Below, piece after piece: positions 55,575 through 64,000 of a stretch of 64,000 nt of DNA; position 1 is the stretch's first letter, and each line of letters opens with the position of its first letter. The DNA comes from Terribacillus halophilus (GTDB lineage: Bacteria > Bacillota > Bacilli > Bacillales > Amphibacillaceae), in NCBI RefSeq assembly GCF_900162685.1, contig NZ_LT727828.1, forward strand, positions 2,003,275 through 2,067,274, in the 5' to 3' direction. The translations under genes and the position numbers were made by a program. The notes below the pieces were generated by a model that was not told the DNA's origin, ran no database searches, and worked only from the letters and a program-made list of their open reading frames with translations.

Positions 55575-56234
55575 TTAACGCTGTAGCTTTTGTACATCCT
55601 TGCTCTTTATCATTATTACTATGCCTGTAACAAAAGAATAAGTACCAGTTTGTGCAACAAGCTCATTAGAGATGGACAGCGTCCCCCCCCATTGGATGCC
55701 GGCATCTGTTAAAGGATATTTAAAGCCGGTCAAGGTTAGACCAGTAACTTGCTCAGAAAATGAAAGAAATGAAATATAACGGTAGTTTTGGTCTTGTTCT
55801 ATATGATATGTACCTGGTCGGTGCATCTGAACACTATTTTGCCTATCAATGATAATAGAACGAGAGAAGCTATCCAGCAGGCGGTATAGCATTTGAATAT
55901 TGACCAGCTCATGATCAAGCCGCCCGCCAGTCACGCCATAAACAGCTATCTCATCTGCTTTTATCTCCTTGGCTTGCCGAATAGCAAGCTCGAAATCTGT
56001 TTCATCTTTCTCAGGAGGAAAGACGGTTACTTCATCAGCGTATTGCTTGATCGTCTCTAGCTCCTCTTCTGAAACCGAATCAAAATCACCTACAGCAAAC
56101 TTCATTCGAATACCAGCAGATGCCAGTGCTAGTGCACCGGCATCTGCTCCAATCCATATCGTATGCGCAGCTGGGTTCAAGTCAGGCAGGTTTCCCGAAC
56201 CGCCGACAATACCGATACTAAGCTTGGCGCTCAT
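55575..56234 (-). CDS. thiN: Thiamine pyrophosphokinase ThiN
   Basis: ThiN (219 residues) makes thiamine pyrophosphate from thiamine and ATP. It has IGADAGALALASAGIRMKFAVGDFDS near the N-terminus, KDETDFELAIRQA, and YGVTGGRLDHELVNIQML. The C-terminal beta-rich domain follows. It lies 3 bp after rpe and upstream of spoVM. Confidence 0.95.
   Translation of the reverse strand: MSAKLSIGIVGGSGNLPDLNPAAHTIWIGADAGALALASAGIRMKFAVGDFDSVSEEELETIKQYADEVTVFPPEKDETDFELAIRQAKEIKADEIAVYGVTGGRLDHELVNIQMLYRLLDSFSRSIIIDRQNSVQMHRPGTYHIEQDQNYRYISFLSFSEQVTGLTLTGFKYPLTDAGIQWGGTLSISNELVAQTGTYSFVTGIVIMIKSKDVQKLQR
55589..55618 (-). promoter_or_regulatory. Candidate sigma-E promoter of spoVM inside thiN
   Basis: TAATAAT (55612..55618) and TGTACAAA (55589..55596) are 15 bp apart on the minus strand. 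The -35 fits the sigma-E pattern at six of seven bases and the -10 at about five of eight. Transcription would begin about 40 nt before spoVM. In B. subtilis spoVM is under sigma-E, so a mother-cell promoter is expected here. Confidence 0.35.
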
Positions 56235-56237
56235 GTT

Positions 56238-56891
56238 TTATTCAGCCGCTTCCCGAATCGCAGCAATCGCTGCTGCTCTGTCTTCCTTGCCATAGACAGC
56301 ACTGCCAGCAACTAATACATCCGCTCCGGCATCCGTACATAATTTTGCCGTTTCTACGTTCACACCGCCGTCAATTTCGATCTCGAAATCAAGTTCCAAA
56401 GCTGAACGGAGCCGGGAAAGCTCCTCGACTTTCTTCAATACAGACGATATGAACTTCTGTCCTCCAAAGCCTGGATTAACTGTCATCAACAGAACCATAT
56501 CTAATTCCGGAAGTATTTCTTCAATCAGACTGACAGGCGTTGCAGGATTTAAAACCACACCAGCTTTCAGCCCTTGTTCTTTAATTAACATAATCGTACG
56601 GTGAAGGTGGATACAAGCTTCTTGATGTACGGTAATAATATCAGCGCCTGCTTTTGCGAATGTTTCTATATAGCTATCTGGATTCTCAATCATCAGATGA
56701 ACATCAAGAGGCAGCTTTGTTACCGGACGGATTGCTTCGACAATTAACGGTCCGATGGTAATGTTCGGTACAAAATGACCATCCATCACATCTACATGGA
56801 TATAATCTGCTCCGCCTTTTTCCACATCTAAAACTTCATTTCCTAAACTTGCAAAATCAGCTGAAAGAATAGATGGTGCGATTTTTGTCAT
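56238..56891 (-). CDS. rpe: Ribulose-phosphate 3-epimerase
   Basis: Rpe (217 residues) is a TIM-barrel enzyme of the pentose phosphate pathway. [30 protein letters not shown] and [11 protein letters not shown] are diagnostic, and the C-terminal DGGVN loop supplies the second catalytic Asp. The ATG at 56889..56891 has GAGGT seven bases upstream; longer in-frame sequence overlaps rsgA and is not conserved. Confidence 0.97.
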   Translation of the reverse strand: MTKIAPSILSADFASLGNEVLDVEKGGADYIHVDVMDGHFVPNITIGPLIVEAIRPVTKLPLDVHLMIENPDSYIETFAKAGADIITVHQEACIHLHRTIMLIKEQGLKAGVVLNPATPVSLIEEILPELDMVLLMTVNPGFGGQKFISSVLKKVEELSRLRSALELDFEIEIDGGVNVETAKLCTDAGADVLVAGSAVYGKEDRAAAIAAIREAAE

Positions 56892-56893
56892 TA

Positions 56894-57778
56894 TTAATAC
56901 CTCGGCTTTCTTGATTTGATTTCTTCTAGGAATTGCAAATAATGCGTATAGCGGTATTCTGGTATCTCCCCTTCTTCTACCGCTTGCTTCACTGCACATT
57001 TCGGTTCACGGTGATGCATACAGCCACGGAACTTGCAGCCTTCCTCTCGTTCTCTGAATTCTGGAAAACAAGAAGGAAGCTCCTCGGACTCAATCTCGGT
57101 AAATTCAAGCGAACTAAATCCAGGCGTGTCAGCTACAAGTCCGCCTCCGATTGGGATAAGCTCCACATGCCTTGTCGTATGTCGCCCGCGTCCCAGACTT
57201 TCGGAAATTTCTTTTGTTTCCAATTCCAAGCGCGGATCAATTGCATTCAGCATGGATGACTTTCCAACACCTGACTGCCCGGCAATAACTGATATCTTGT
57301 CTTTCATATGATGTTTTACTTGCTCCAAATTCGTTTCTTCTTTTGAAGATAACATCTCGACAGAATAGCCGATTTTTTCATATTCCTGCTTATAAACTTC
57401 TATTTTTGCAAGCTCGTCCTTTGTCAGCATATCAATCTTCGTAATAAAAATGACCGGGTCAATATGCTTGGATTCCACCAACACAAGAAAGCGGTCCAGC
57501 AGTACTGTACTGAAATCAGGCTGTGCAGCTGACGTCACGATAATCGCTTGATCAATGTTGGCGATTGGAGGCCTGACAAGCTCATTCTTGCGCGGCCGTA
57601 CATCATGCACATAGCCTTCCAATTTCGTTTCGGCATCGAATTCTACTTCATCTCCAACTAAAGGTGTGATTTTCTGTTTACGGAATACGCCTCTGCCGCG
57701 GCATTGGTAGGTTTCTCCGTCTGCTGTAAGCACATAATAAAAACCGCTCAGTGCTTTCATAATCTTTCCTGTTGGCAT
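56894..57778 (-). CDS. rsgA: Ribosome small-subunit-dependent GTPase RsgA (CpgA)
   Basis: RsgA (294 residues) is a circularly permuted GTPase acting late in 30S assembly. An N-terminal OB domain (1-70) is followed by FITKIDML (NKxD-type), then [15 protein letters not shown] (about 168-182) and DTPGFSS. The C-terminal zinc-binding region has [20 protein letters not shown]. It directly follows prkC. Confidence 0.97.
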   Translation of the reverse strand: MPTGKIMKALSGFYYVLTADGETYQCRGRGVFRKQKITPLVGDEVEFDAETKLEGYVHDVRPRKNELVRPPIANIDQAIIVTSAAQPDFSTVLLDRFLVLVESKHIDPVIFITKIDMLTKDELAKIEVYKQEYEKIGYSVEMLSSKEETNLEQVKHHMKDKISVIAGQSGVGKSSMLNAIDPRLELETKEISESLGRGRHTTRHVELIPIGGGLVADTPGFSSLEFTEIESEELPSCFPEFREREEGCKFRGCMHHREPKCAVKQAVEEGEIPEYRYTHYLQFLEEIKSRKPRY

Positions 57779-59785
57779 CTATTCACCTTCCCTGTCTTCA
57801 TACGGTACCGTTTCTTCTAAATATACTTCATCATCACGCATTACCCGGTATTCGGCTTCTCCCCCTGCAGGAATACTTAGTCGCAGCGTTACTTCTTCAT
57901 CTGCTGTGATCGAGCGCTCGTCATAAAGCTCCGTAATATCGTGATCAGCATCCCCAACATAAATCTGCACCTTTTGCGGCACCGGCTCTTGTTCTTCCTC
58001 TGTTGCTTCATCTGTCTCTTCACCTGATTCAGGTTCAGCTGGCTCGTACGGCACAGTGAATGTCACAGTATGCGTCGCAGGCGGAAGGTTTTCTGGTCCA
58101 GTGGAAATATACACATCCACGCTGCCGTTTTCTTCGACAGAATTCCCGGCAGCCGGCTCTTGGCGGATGACAACTCCTTGTTCTACTTCATCAGATGGCT
58201 GCTCAATGAAGCTGCCATTCAAATTGTTTTTGTCCAAATAGGACTGTGCCTCTTCTTCTGTCATACCGGAGAGATCTGTCAGCGTAACAGCTTCCGGCCC
58301 CTTGCTCACCTCAAAGATGACAGTTGTTTCCTCCGGCACTACTCCTGTTCCCGCTTGCGGCTGTATCTGCGAGATGATCGTTCCTTCTGGTTCATCCGAA
58401 AATTCCTCATAGGAGCGGACATTTTTGTAGCCTTTATCTTCTAACAGTTTTTCCACCTGGGAAAATGATTTCCCCTCGTAATCTGGAAAATCTTCTTTTT
58501 CCTTCCCGATGCTCGTATAGACGGTAACCCTTGATCCCTCTTTAATTTTGTTGCCCGCCGTAGGATCCGTCTTCACGACATTTCCTTCTTCAACTGTATC
58601 TGATGCTGTTACTTCTCGTTTTACACGCAAATCCAAATCCGACAGTCTGTCTACAGCATCTGCGTAAGGCTGGTCTGTTACATCAACCATCGTTATTTCC
58701 TTTGGCGACATTGCTAAGACAACACCAACTCCTACTACAGCGAGCACTATAAGAACAACGACAGCCCAAAGAAAAACTTTCCAGCGTTTCTTTTTCTTCT
58801 TCGGCTTTTGTTCTTCTGTTTGTTTTGGCGGATTTGTATTTCCGTTATGAACGATCGTATCTGCTAAGGAAGCCTTGTTCAGATCATTTTCGGTAATAAT
58901 CGGGATAGCCTTCGTTGTGTCCCCTTCTTCTTTTGGCGGCTCAAAACGCATTTCATCAGCCCGGCTTGGCTCTAAGCAAGTTTCCAAATCCGACTCCATA
59001 TCATACGTGCTCATATAGCGATAAAATGGATCTTTCGTTGTTGACTTCAGCACAATGTTTTCGACACTTTGCGGAATATCCCCAGCCCAGCGTCTGACAG
59101 ATGGCGTATCATTTTGCAGATGCTTTAAGGCAATACTAACTGCAGACTCACCAGAGAACGGGAGACGTCCGGTCAGCAGCTCAAACATGACAATTCCTAG
59201 CGAATAGATGTCCGATTTCTTTGTTGCTATGCCGCCTCTTGCTTGTTCCGGTGACAAATAATGCACAGATCCAAGCATTGCATTGGTCTGTGTTAAGGAA
59301 GTAGCACTCAGCGCGGTCGCAATGCCAAAATCGGTCACTTTCACTTTACCGTAATTATCAATCAGGATATTTTGAGGTTTAATGTCCCGATGCACGATTC
59401 CGTTAGCATGGGCATGTGAGATTGCGGAAGTGACTTGTTTCATAATATCTACCGTATCTGGCACCACAATTGGCCCATGCGCCTGTATGTATTGCTTTAG
59501 CGTCATACCGCTGACATATTCCATGACCATATAGTAAATGCCATCCTCGTCACCGACGTCATATATGGTAACGATGTTTTGATGGGAAAGGCTCGTTGCT
59601 GCGTGTGCTTCCCGATGAAACCTGGCAATGAACTCATCATCATTTGCGTATTCCAGCTTTAAGACTTTAATGGCTACTTCGCGGTCCAAAATAATATCCT
59701 GGCCCAGATAGACATTCGCCATACCGCCACCGCCGATTAGGCGGTGAATTTCATACCGCTCATTCAGCGTACGTCCTTCCAGCAT
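57779..59785 (-). CDS. prkC: Serine/threonine protein kinase PrkC with PASTA repeats
   Basis: PrkC (668 residues) senses cell-wall fragments and phosphorylates targets; in B. subtilis it triggers germination by muropeptides. The kinase domain (about 1-270) has IGGGGMANVYLG, AIKVLK, HRDIKPQNIL and DFGIATA. A Lys-rich juxtamembrane stretch leads to one membrane helix (about 335-358), then three PASTA repeats and a C-terminal Ig-like region preceded by an acidic linker. The ATG at 59783..59785 follows AGGGGGCATAGC, just after the prpC stop. Confidence 0.97.
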   Translation of the reverse strand: MLEGRTLNERYEIHRLIGGGGMANVYLGQDIILDREVAIKVLKLEYANDDEFIARFHREAHAATSLSHQNIVTIYDVGDEDGIYYMVMEYVSGMTLKQYIQAHGPIVVPDTVDIMKQVTSAISHAHANGIVHRDIKPQNILIDNYGKVKVTDFGIATALSATSLTQTNAMLGSVHYLSPEQARGGIATKKSDIYSLGIVMFELLTGRLPFSGESAVSIALKHLQNDTPSVRRWAGDIPQSVENIVLKSTTKDPFYRYMSTYDMESDLETCLEPSRADEMRFEPPKEEGDTTKAIPIITENDLNKASLADTIVHNGNTNPPKQTEEQKPKKKKKRWKVFLWAVVVLIVLAVVGVGVVLAMSPKEITMVDVTDQPYADAVDRLSDLDLRVKREVTASDTVEEGNVVKTDPTAGNKIKEGSRVTVYTSIGKEKEDFPDYEGKSFSQVEKLLEDKGYKNVRSYEEFSDEPEGTIISQIQPQAGTGVVPEETTVIFEVSKGPEAVTLTDLSGMTEEEAQSYLDKNNLNGSFIEQPSDEVEQGVVIRQEPAAGNSVEENGSVDVYISTGPENLPPATHTVTFTVPYEPAEPESGEETDEATEEEQEPVPQKVQIYVGDADHDITELYDERSITADEEVTLRLSIPAGGEAEYRVMRDDEVYLEETVPYEDREGE

Positions 59786-59786
59786 G

Positions 59787-60542
59787 CTATGCCCCCTCTC
59801 GGACTGGTGCATCCGCCAAATCAGCAATTACTAAGGAGATATTATCCTCCCCGCCGCGATCATTAGCGACAGACACGAGCTGAGAAGCGATTTTCTCAAT
59901 ATCTTCTTCCGATGTGAGGTATTGCAATAACTCCTGTTTGTCCAGTTTGTTTGATAAACCATCAGAGCATAGCAGCAGACGATCACCGGCATCCCAAGTA
60001 ATGGAGAGCACGTCCATCTCTACATTTTGATCCGTACCAAGTGCGCGAAGCAGGACGTTTTTCCTCGGATGGTTTTCCGCGTCCTGTTCGGTAATCTCTC
60101 CGGACCGGACGAGCTCATTTACAAGAGAATGATCCTCCGTCACTTGCTTGAATCCTTCTTCATTCAGCAAATAGCAGCGACTATCTCCAATATGTGCAAT
60201 CGTAACGAAATTATCTGTACACAGGGCAGCAACAATTGTTGTTCCCATACCATTCAGCTCTTCGTTTTGGCGGGATTCTTCATAGACATGCAAATTGATT
60301 TCTCTGATGGCTTGTTGAATCGCTTCTTCCGCTTCCTGCGGAGAGACGAACGCACTAACCGTATCCCACCACTGTCGTAAATGTGATATAGCCAGCTCAC
60401 TGGCAACATCGCCTGCTTTATGCCCGCCCATACCATCGGCAATGACAGCTAAATGCTGCGCATGGGCATTTGAGAATACCCCGCCCGCATCTTCGTTATG
60501 ACTTCTAATCTGACCTCGGTCGGTAATGAAATAACCTCTCAC
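59787..60542 (-). CDS. prpC: PP2C-type protein phosphatase PrpC (Stp)
   Basis: PrpC (251 residues) removes phosphate from PrkC targets. Metal-binding motifs include ITDRGQIRSHNEDAGG at the start, VIADGMGGHKAGDVAS, and the C-terminal GGEDNISLVIADL. I choose GTG at 60540..60542, preceded by GAGGTGAG; an in-frame GTG three codons earlier is inside that site, and the shorter N-terminus aligns with the B. subtilis start. It ends one base before prkC. Confidence 0.95.
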   Translation of the reverse strand: MRGYFITDRGQIRSHNEDAGGVFSNAHAQHLAVIADGMGGHKAGDVASELAISHLRQWWDTVSAFVSPQEAEEAIQQAIREINLHVYEESRQNEELNGMGTTIVAALCTDNFVTIAHIGDSRCYLLNEEGFKQVTEDHSLVNELVRSGEITEQDAENHPRKNVLLRALGTDQNVEMDVLSITWDAGDRLLLCSDGLSNKLDKQELLQYLTSEEDIEKIASQLVSVANDRGGEDNISLVIADLADAPVREGA

Positions 60543-60602
60543 GCTACTCACCTCATCTATATGCAGTCTGTTTGCTGCTCCAAATTTATCCTACCACATT
60601 TT

Positions 60603-61946
60603 TCACGCTTTTCTAACAAGACGTACAAGGAAAAATCCATCTGTATCAAAATCCTGCGGGAATATTTGTAAGCCATTTGAACTTAGACCAGGCGCATCCT
60701 GTACCGCTTGCGGCAACTCATGCTGAAAGGCCGGATCAACCTCATAGTTTGGATGCTCAGCAAGGAAGGATTGTACCACTTGCTCGTTTTCGGCCTTATC
60801 TACTGTACATGTACTATAAACAAGCTTTCCGCCGACTTTTAGAAGCGGCGCCACATCATGCAGCAGTTCCGCCTGGATGGAAGCAAGCGACAAGACATCC
60901 TGCTCTGATTTGTGATATTTAATATCTGGTTTTCCACGCAAAACACCAAGGCCGGAACAAGGTGCATCAAGCAGGATACGGTCAAAGGTCTCCGGTGCAT
61001 GTGTCTCTTGCAAATGACGAGCATCAGCTTGATTTGCTTCAATGATGGTGAGCTTCAATTTTTCAGCTTTCTGACTAACCTGCTTCGCTTTCTTCGCATG
61101 CAGGTCATAAGCAAAAAGCTTTCCTTCGTTTTCCATCGTTTCAGCAACATGCGTCGTTTTACCTCCAGGTGCGCTGCAAGCATCCAACACAGTCATCCCA
61201 GGTGCAGCATCAACCATTTGACCAGCAAGCATACTTGTCTGATCTTGTACTGTTACTTGGTTAGACAAAAACAAATCGCTTTTTAGGATATTTCCTTTTT
61301 CTATAATAATTCCTTGTGGATTAATAGCCGAGGCACGCACTGTAAATCCTTGTGACGCTAGCTCCTCCATTGCAGTTTCACGTGTTGTCAGCATAGGCTG
61401 CACACGGACGCTTATTGGCTTTTCCACTTGATTGACGGCACACATTTCCCGAGCTGTTTTTTCGCCATACTGAGAAATCCAACGCTCCACAAGCCATTTT
61501 GGATGGCTTGTCTCCAAAGAAATGCGCTCAGCAGGATCTTGTATGTTATCCAAGTTCGGGAATCCTTTTCGCTGTACATTGCGCAGGACAGCATTAACAA
61601 GAGAGGCAATTCCTTTATGCCCGCGCTGTTTAGCAATTTCCACCGATTCATGAATAACCGCATGGTCAGGCACACGATCTAATACATACATTTGATAAAA
61701 TGCCGATAAAAGCAGCCAGCGGGCCCAGTTTTCTAATTTCTTGTTAACAAATTGACGCAGAAAGTATTCCAGCGTCAGTTTATAAGATAATGTTCCGTAA
61801 ACGATTTCGGTTAACAGCGCCGTATCACGGCTGTCAAAACCTTTCGTTTGGATTGTTTTATCAAGCAGCAGATGACTGTAGCCCCCTTGATCCCCAATCC
61901 TGGAAAGCAGTGTGACTGCCGTATCACGTAATTCATACTTCTTCAT
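60603..61946 (-). CDS. rsmB: 16S rRNA (cytosine-967-C5)-methyltransferase RsmB
   Basis: RsmB (447 residues) has an N-terminal NusB-like domain (about 1-145) and a C-terminal methyltransferase: [18 protein letters not shown] for the cofactor, [18 protein letters not shown] with one catalytic Cys, and [17 protein letters not shown] with the other. It overlaps fmt by 14 bp. In B. subtilis rlmN follows it; here prpC is next. Confidence 0.97.
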   Translation of the reverse strand: MKKYELRDTAVTLLSRIGDQGGYSHLLLDKTIQTKGFDSRDTALLTEIVYGTLSYKLTLEYFLRQFVNKKLENWARWLLLSAFYQMYVLDRVPDHAVIHESVEIAKQRGHKGIASLVNAVLRNVQRKGFPNLDNIQDPAERISLETSHPKWLVERWISQYGEKTAREMCAVNQVEKPISVRVQPMLTTRETAMEELASQGFTVRASAINPQGIIIEKGNILKSDLFLSNQVTVQDQTSMLAGQMVDAAPGMTVLDACSAPGGKTTHVAETMENEGKLFAYDLHAKKAKQVSQKAEKLKLTIIEANQADARHLQETHAPETFDRILLDAPCSGLGVLRGKPDIKYHKSEQDVLSLASIQAELLHDVAPLLKVGGKLVYSTCTVDKAENEQVVQSFLAEHPNYEVDPAFQHELPQAVQDAPGLSSNGLQIFPQDFDTDGFFLVRLVRKA

Positions 61947-62883
61947 TCTGGCCCAACCTTTCTCCAGCTTGCATATCTTTACCTACACCGCGCAGGAAAT
62001 CTGCCGCCGTCATTTGTTTCTTTCCTGCTGGTTGTACTTGCGTTAATTTAACAGCCGTGTTCTCAGCACAGATGACAACAATACCATCCTGTTCACAAGC
62101 TGCAATTTGCCCAGGTTCACCTTCGTATTTTTGTTCAAGCAATTCACTCCACCAAATTTTAAATGGCTTGCCTTGATACGTGGTGAATGCTACCGGCCAA
62201 GGATGCATGCCGCGAATATGATTGAAAACATCCCAGTTCGAACGGTTCCAATCAATTACTTCCTGTTCCCGCTTGATTGTCGGCGCGAAGGTCACTTTGG
62301 TTTCGTCCTGCTGAATAGGATTTATTGATTTTGCGAAGATGTCTGGCAGAATAGCATGCACCATCTCTGCTCCTAATACAGCTAATTTATCATGCATCGT
62401 ACCGACGTGATCTTGCATCGTAATTGGCACAGAGCGCTGCAGCAGCATATCCCCTGCATCCAATTTCTCTACCATATACATAATTGTCACGCCAGTCTCT
62501 GCTTTCCCTTGCTGAATAGCATAGTGAATCGGTGCTCCGCCGCGTAGTTCTGGCAATAGTGATGCGTGCACATTGATACAGCCATATTTCGGATAATCAA
62601 GCAGCTCTTTTGGCAGAATCTGCCCAAACGCAGCTGTTACAATTAGATCTGGCTCATAGGAGAAGATTTCTTCATAGCTTTCTTTAATCTTTTCCGGCTG
62701 GTAAACCGGGATTCCGTGCTTTAATGCTTCCTCTTTAACAGGGGAGCTGGTGAGGACTCTTTTGCGGCCTTTCGGGCGGTCCGGCTGGGTGACAACGAGC
62801 ACTACCTCGCACTCCTCCTCTGTCAATTGTTTTAGTGATGGTACAGCAAAATCAGGTGTACCCATGAATACAATTCGTTTCAT
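61933..62883 (-). CDS. fmt: Methionyl-tRNA formyltransferase
   Basis: Fmt (316 residues) formylates initiator Met-t[20 protein letters not shown] start, [20 protein letters not shown] (catalytic Asn-His region) and [17 protein letters not shown] are diagnostic. A C-terminal OB-like domain ends in [10 protein letters not shown]. It follows priA directly; a peptide deformylase gene (def) often lies between them in relatives but is absent here. Confidence 0.97.
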   Translation of the reverse strand: MKRIVFMGTPDFAVPSLKQLTEEECEVVLVVTQPDRPKGRKRVLTSSPVKEEALKHGIPVYQPEKIKESYEEIFSYEPDLIVTAAFGQILPKELLDYPKYGCINVHASLLPELRGGAPIHYAIQQGKAETGVTIMYMVEKLDAGDMLLQRSVPITMQDHVGTMHDKLAVLGAEMVHAILPDIFAKSINPIQQDETKVTFAPTIKREQEVIDWNRSNWDVFNHIRGMHPWPVAFTTYQGKPFKIWWSELLEQKYEGEPGQIAACEQDGIVVICAENTAVKLTQVQPAGKKQMTAADFLRGVGKDMQAGERLGQNEEV

Positions 62884-62901
62884 TTTAAAATAGCTCCTTT
62901 C

Positions 62902-64000
62902 TTACATGAGCGAATACGGCTGTAAATCAACATGTATTTGCAAATCTTCTTTTTTCCGTGCGTCTTCGTAATAATGGAGAATTCTCCGGATTACATCACG
63001 AAGGTTCGGTTCGTTTTTGTATTTTATCATGCACTGGAAGCGATATCTATCTTTGATTCGCGCCAATGGAGATGCAGTAGGACCTAATATCCTTACTTGG
63101 TCAGACAAATGCTTCTGCAGCAGCTGGGCGATCGTCTGTGTTGTCTGCATGGCTTTCACTTGGTTTTGATGGCTGATTGTCAGCAGCGCCAAGTAAAAAT
63201 AAGGCGGATATTGAAACACTCTGCGCGTTTGCATTTCCGTTTGGAAAAACGGCCGGTAATCGCCTGAGGCTGCAAGCTCTACACTGTAGTGTTCCGGTGA
63301 GTAAGTCTGAATAATTACTTCTCCCGGAAGGGCATGTCTGCCAGCACGTCCGCTCACTTGTGTGAGCAGCTGGAACGTTTTCTCCGCAGCACGAAAATCC
63401 GGCAGATGCAACATGGAATCAGCCGCTAAAACGCCTACTAGTGTTACGCGCTCAAAATCCAAGCCTTTTGCAATCATCTGGGTGCCGAGCAGAATGTCAG
63501 CTTCTCCTCTTCCAAATGCGCCGAGCAGTTTTTCATGGGATCCTTTCCTTCTTGTCGTATCCACATCCATGCGAATGATACGTGCTTCCGGCAGAAGCTG
63601 TGTTAATGTTTCTTCGACTTTTTGGGTTCCGGTACCAAAATAGCGGATCGTATCACTTTCACAGGACGGACAAAAATGAGGAACAGGTTCTTCATATCCG
63701 CAATAGTGGCATTTCAGCTGCTCACTGCTGCGATGATACGTCAGCGTAATGTCACAGTGCGGACATTCAACTGTATGACCGCAATCGCGGCACATAACAA
63801 ATGTGCTGTAACCACGTCGATTCAAGAATAGGACTGTTTGTTCCTTCTTACGAATTCGTTCTTTCATCTGATCCAGCAGCTCACGAGAAAAGATAGACCT
63901 GTTGCCTGCATGCAGTTCATCGCGCATGTCGATGATTTGATAATCCGGCATTGTTGCATCGTTTACCCGCTCAGGAAGTTTGAGCATTTGGTAGACGCCT
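62902..64000 (-). CDS. priA: Primosomal protein N' PriA, C-terminal part (runs off the window)
   Basis: The visible 365 or so codons continue upstream past 64000 (GVYQMLKLPERVND reads through). They cover the end of the helicase core: VLFLNRRGYSTFVMCRDCG begins the zinc-binding insert with CxxC pairs (CRDCG, CPHCD, CHYCG, CPSC). Then come GTQKVEETLTQLLPEA, LLGTQMIAKGLDFERVTLVG and QVSGRAGRHALPGEV. PriA restarts replication at collapsed forks. The N-terminal DNA-binding domain is outside the window. Confidence 0.96.
   Translation of the reverse strand, partial: GVYQMLKLPERVNDATMPDYQIIDMRDELHAGNRSIFSRELLDQMKERIRKKEQTVLFLNRRGYSTFVMCRDCGHTVECPHCDITLTYHRSSEQLKCHYCGYEEPVPHFCPSCESDTIRYFGTGTQKVEETLTQLLPEARIIRMDVDTTRRKGSHEKLLGAFGRGEADILLGTQMIAKGLDFERVTLVGVLAADSMLHLPDFRAAEKTFQLLTQVSGRAGRHALPGEVIIQTYSPEHYSVELAASGDYRPFFQTEMQTRRVFQYPPYFYLALLTISHQNQVKAMQTTQTIAQLLQKHLSDQVRILGPTASPLARIKDRYRFQCMIKYKNEPNLRDVIRRILHYYEDARKKEDLQIHVDLQPYSLM

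Noticed and set aside
56892..56999. N-terminal extension of rpe
   Set aside because: It overlaps rsgA in another frame, is not conserved, and the ATG at 56891 has a correctly spaced GAGGT.
1..64000. CRISPR arrays, insertion sequences, prophage, tRNA or rRNA genes
   Set aside because: I saw no direct-repeat arrays, transposase or integrase genes other than xerC, and no RNA gene signatures; gene order is that of the conserved core.

Overview
This window is chromosomal core DNA of an endospore-forming, flagellated Bacillaceae bacterium. The gene order closely follows the Bacillus subtilis ylo/ylq/ylx region plus the fla/che operon. SpoVM (26 residues, 55464..55544) marks a spore former. Protein sequences and moderate GC suggest a genus near Terribacillus, Oceanobacillus or Virgibacillus, but that is inference from memory. 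There are no tRNA, rRNA, CRISPR, phage or insertion-sequence features.

Nearly all genes lie on the minus strand, so transcription runs from high to low coordinates. Read that way, the layout is: (1) 64000-55464: priA (partial), fmt, rsmB, prpC, prkC, rsgA, rpe, thiN, spoVM, covering primosome restart, initiator tRNA formylation, rRNA methylation, the Ser/Thr kinase-phosphatase pair, ribosome-associated GTPase, pentose phosphate and thiamine metabolism. (2) 55378-51255: rpmB (plus strand), then yloU, fakA, sdaAB, sdaAA, recG on the minus strand. (3) 49203-45561: the FapR-controlled lipid operon fapR-plsX-fabD-fabG-acpP, with a visible FapR operator on its promoter. (4) 45468-37896: rnc, a plus-strand UPF0435 gene, smc, ftsY, ylxM, ffh (SRP targeting and chromosome organisation). 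(5) 37884-35114: rpsP-khpA-ylqD-rimM-trmD-rplS with an L19 leader. (6) 35034-30698: lepB, rbgA, rnhB and the orphan FliK-like/FlhB-like pair ylqG-ylqH. (7) 30496-25229: sucC-sucD, dprA, topA. (8) 25140-21219: promoter, candidate small ORF, xerC-hslV-hslU-codY. (9) 20951 to 1: the fla/che operon from flgB through the start of cheB, encoding rod, MS ring, switch, export apparatus, hook assembly and chemotaxis output.

The export genes (fliF, fliH, fliI, fliJ, fliO, fliP, fliQ, fliR, flhA, flhB) build the flagellar type III secretion machine. FliG, FliM and FliY form the rotor switch that CheY-P addresses. FliK and FlgD control hook assembly, and FlhF and FlhG set number and position. CodY, just upstream, is a known repressor of this operon in B. 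subtilis.

The most useful items beyond routine annotation are: SpoVM, which is too short for usual ORF calling; a khpA gene that apparently starts at CTG or ATT; a hairpin between the ribosome binding site and start codon of flbD/swrD; a 58-codon unrecognised ORF coupled to xerC where trmFO would be expected; the ylqG-ylqH pair; the FapR operator; an L19 autoregulatory leader; and the apparent absence of trmFO, def and rlmN from their usual slots. I found no wholly new multi-gene system; ylqG-ylqH is the nearest candidate.
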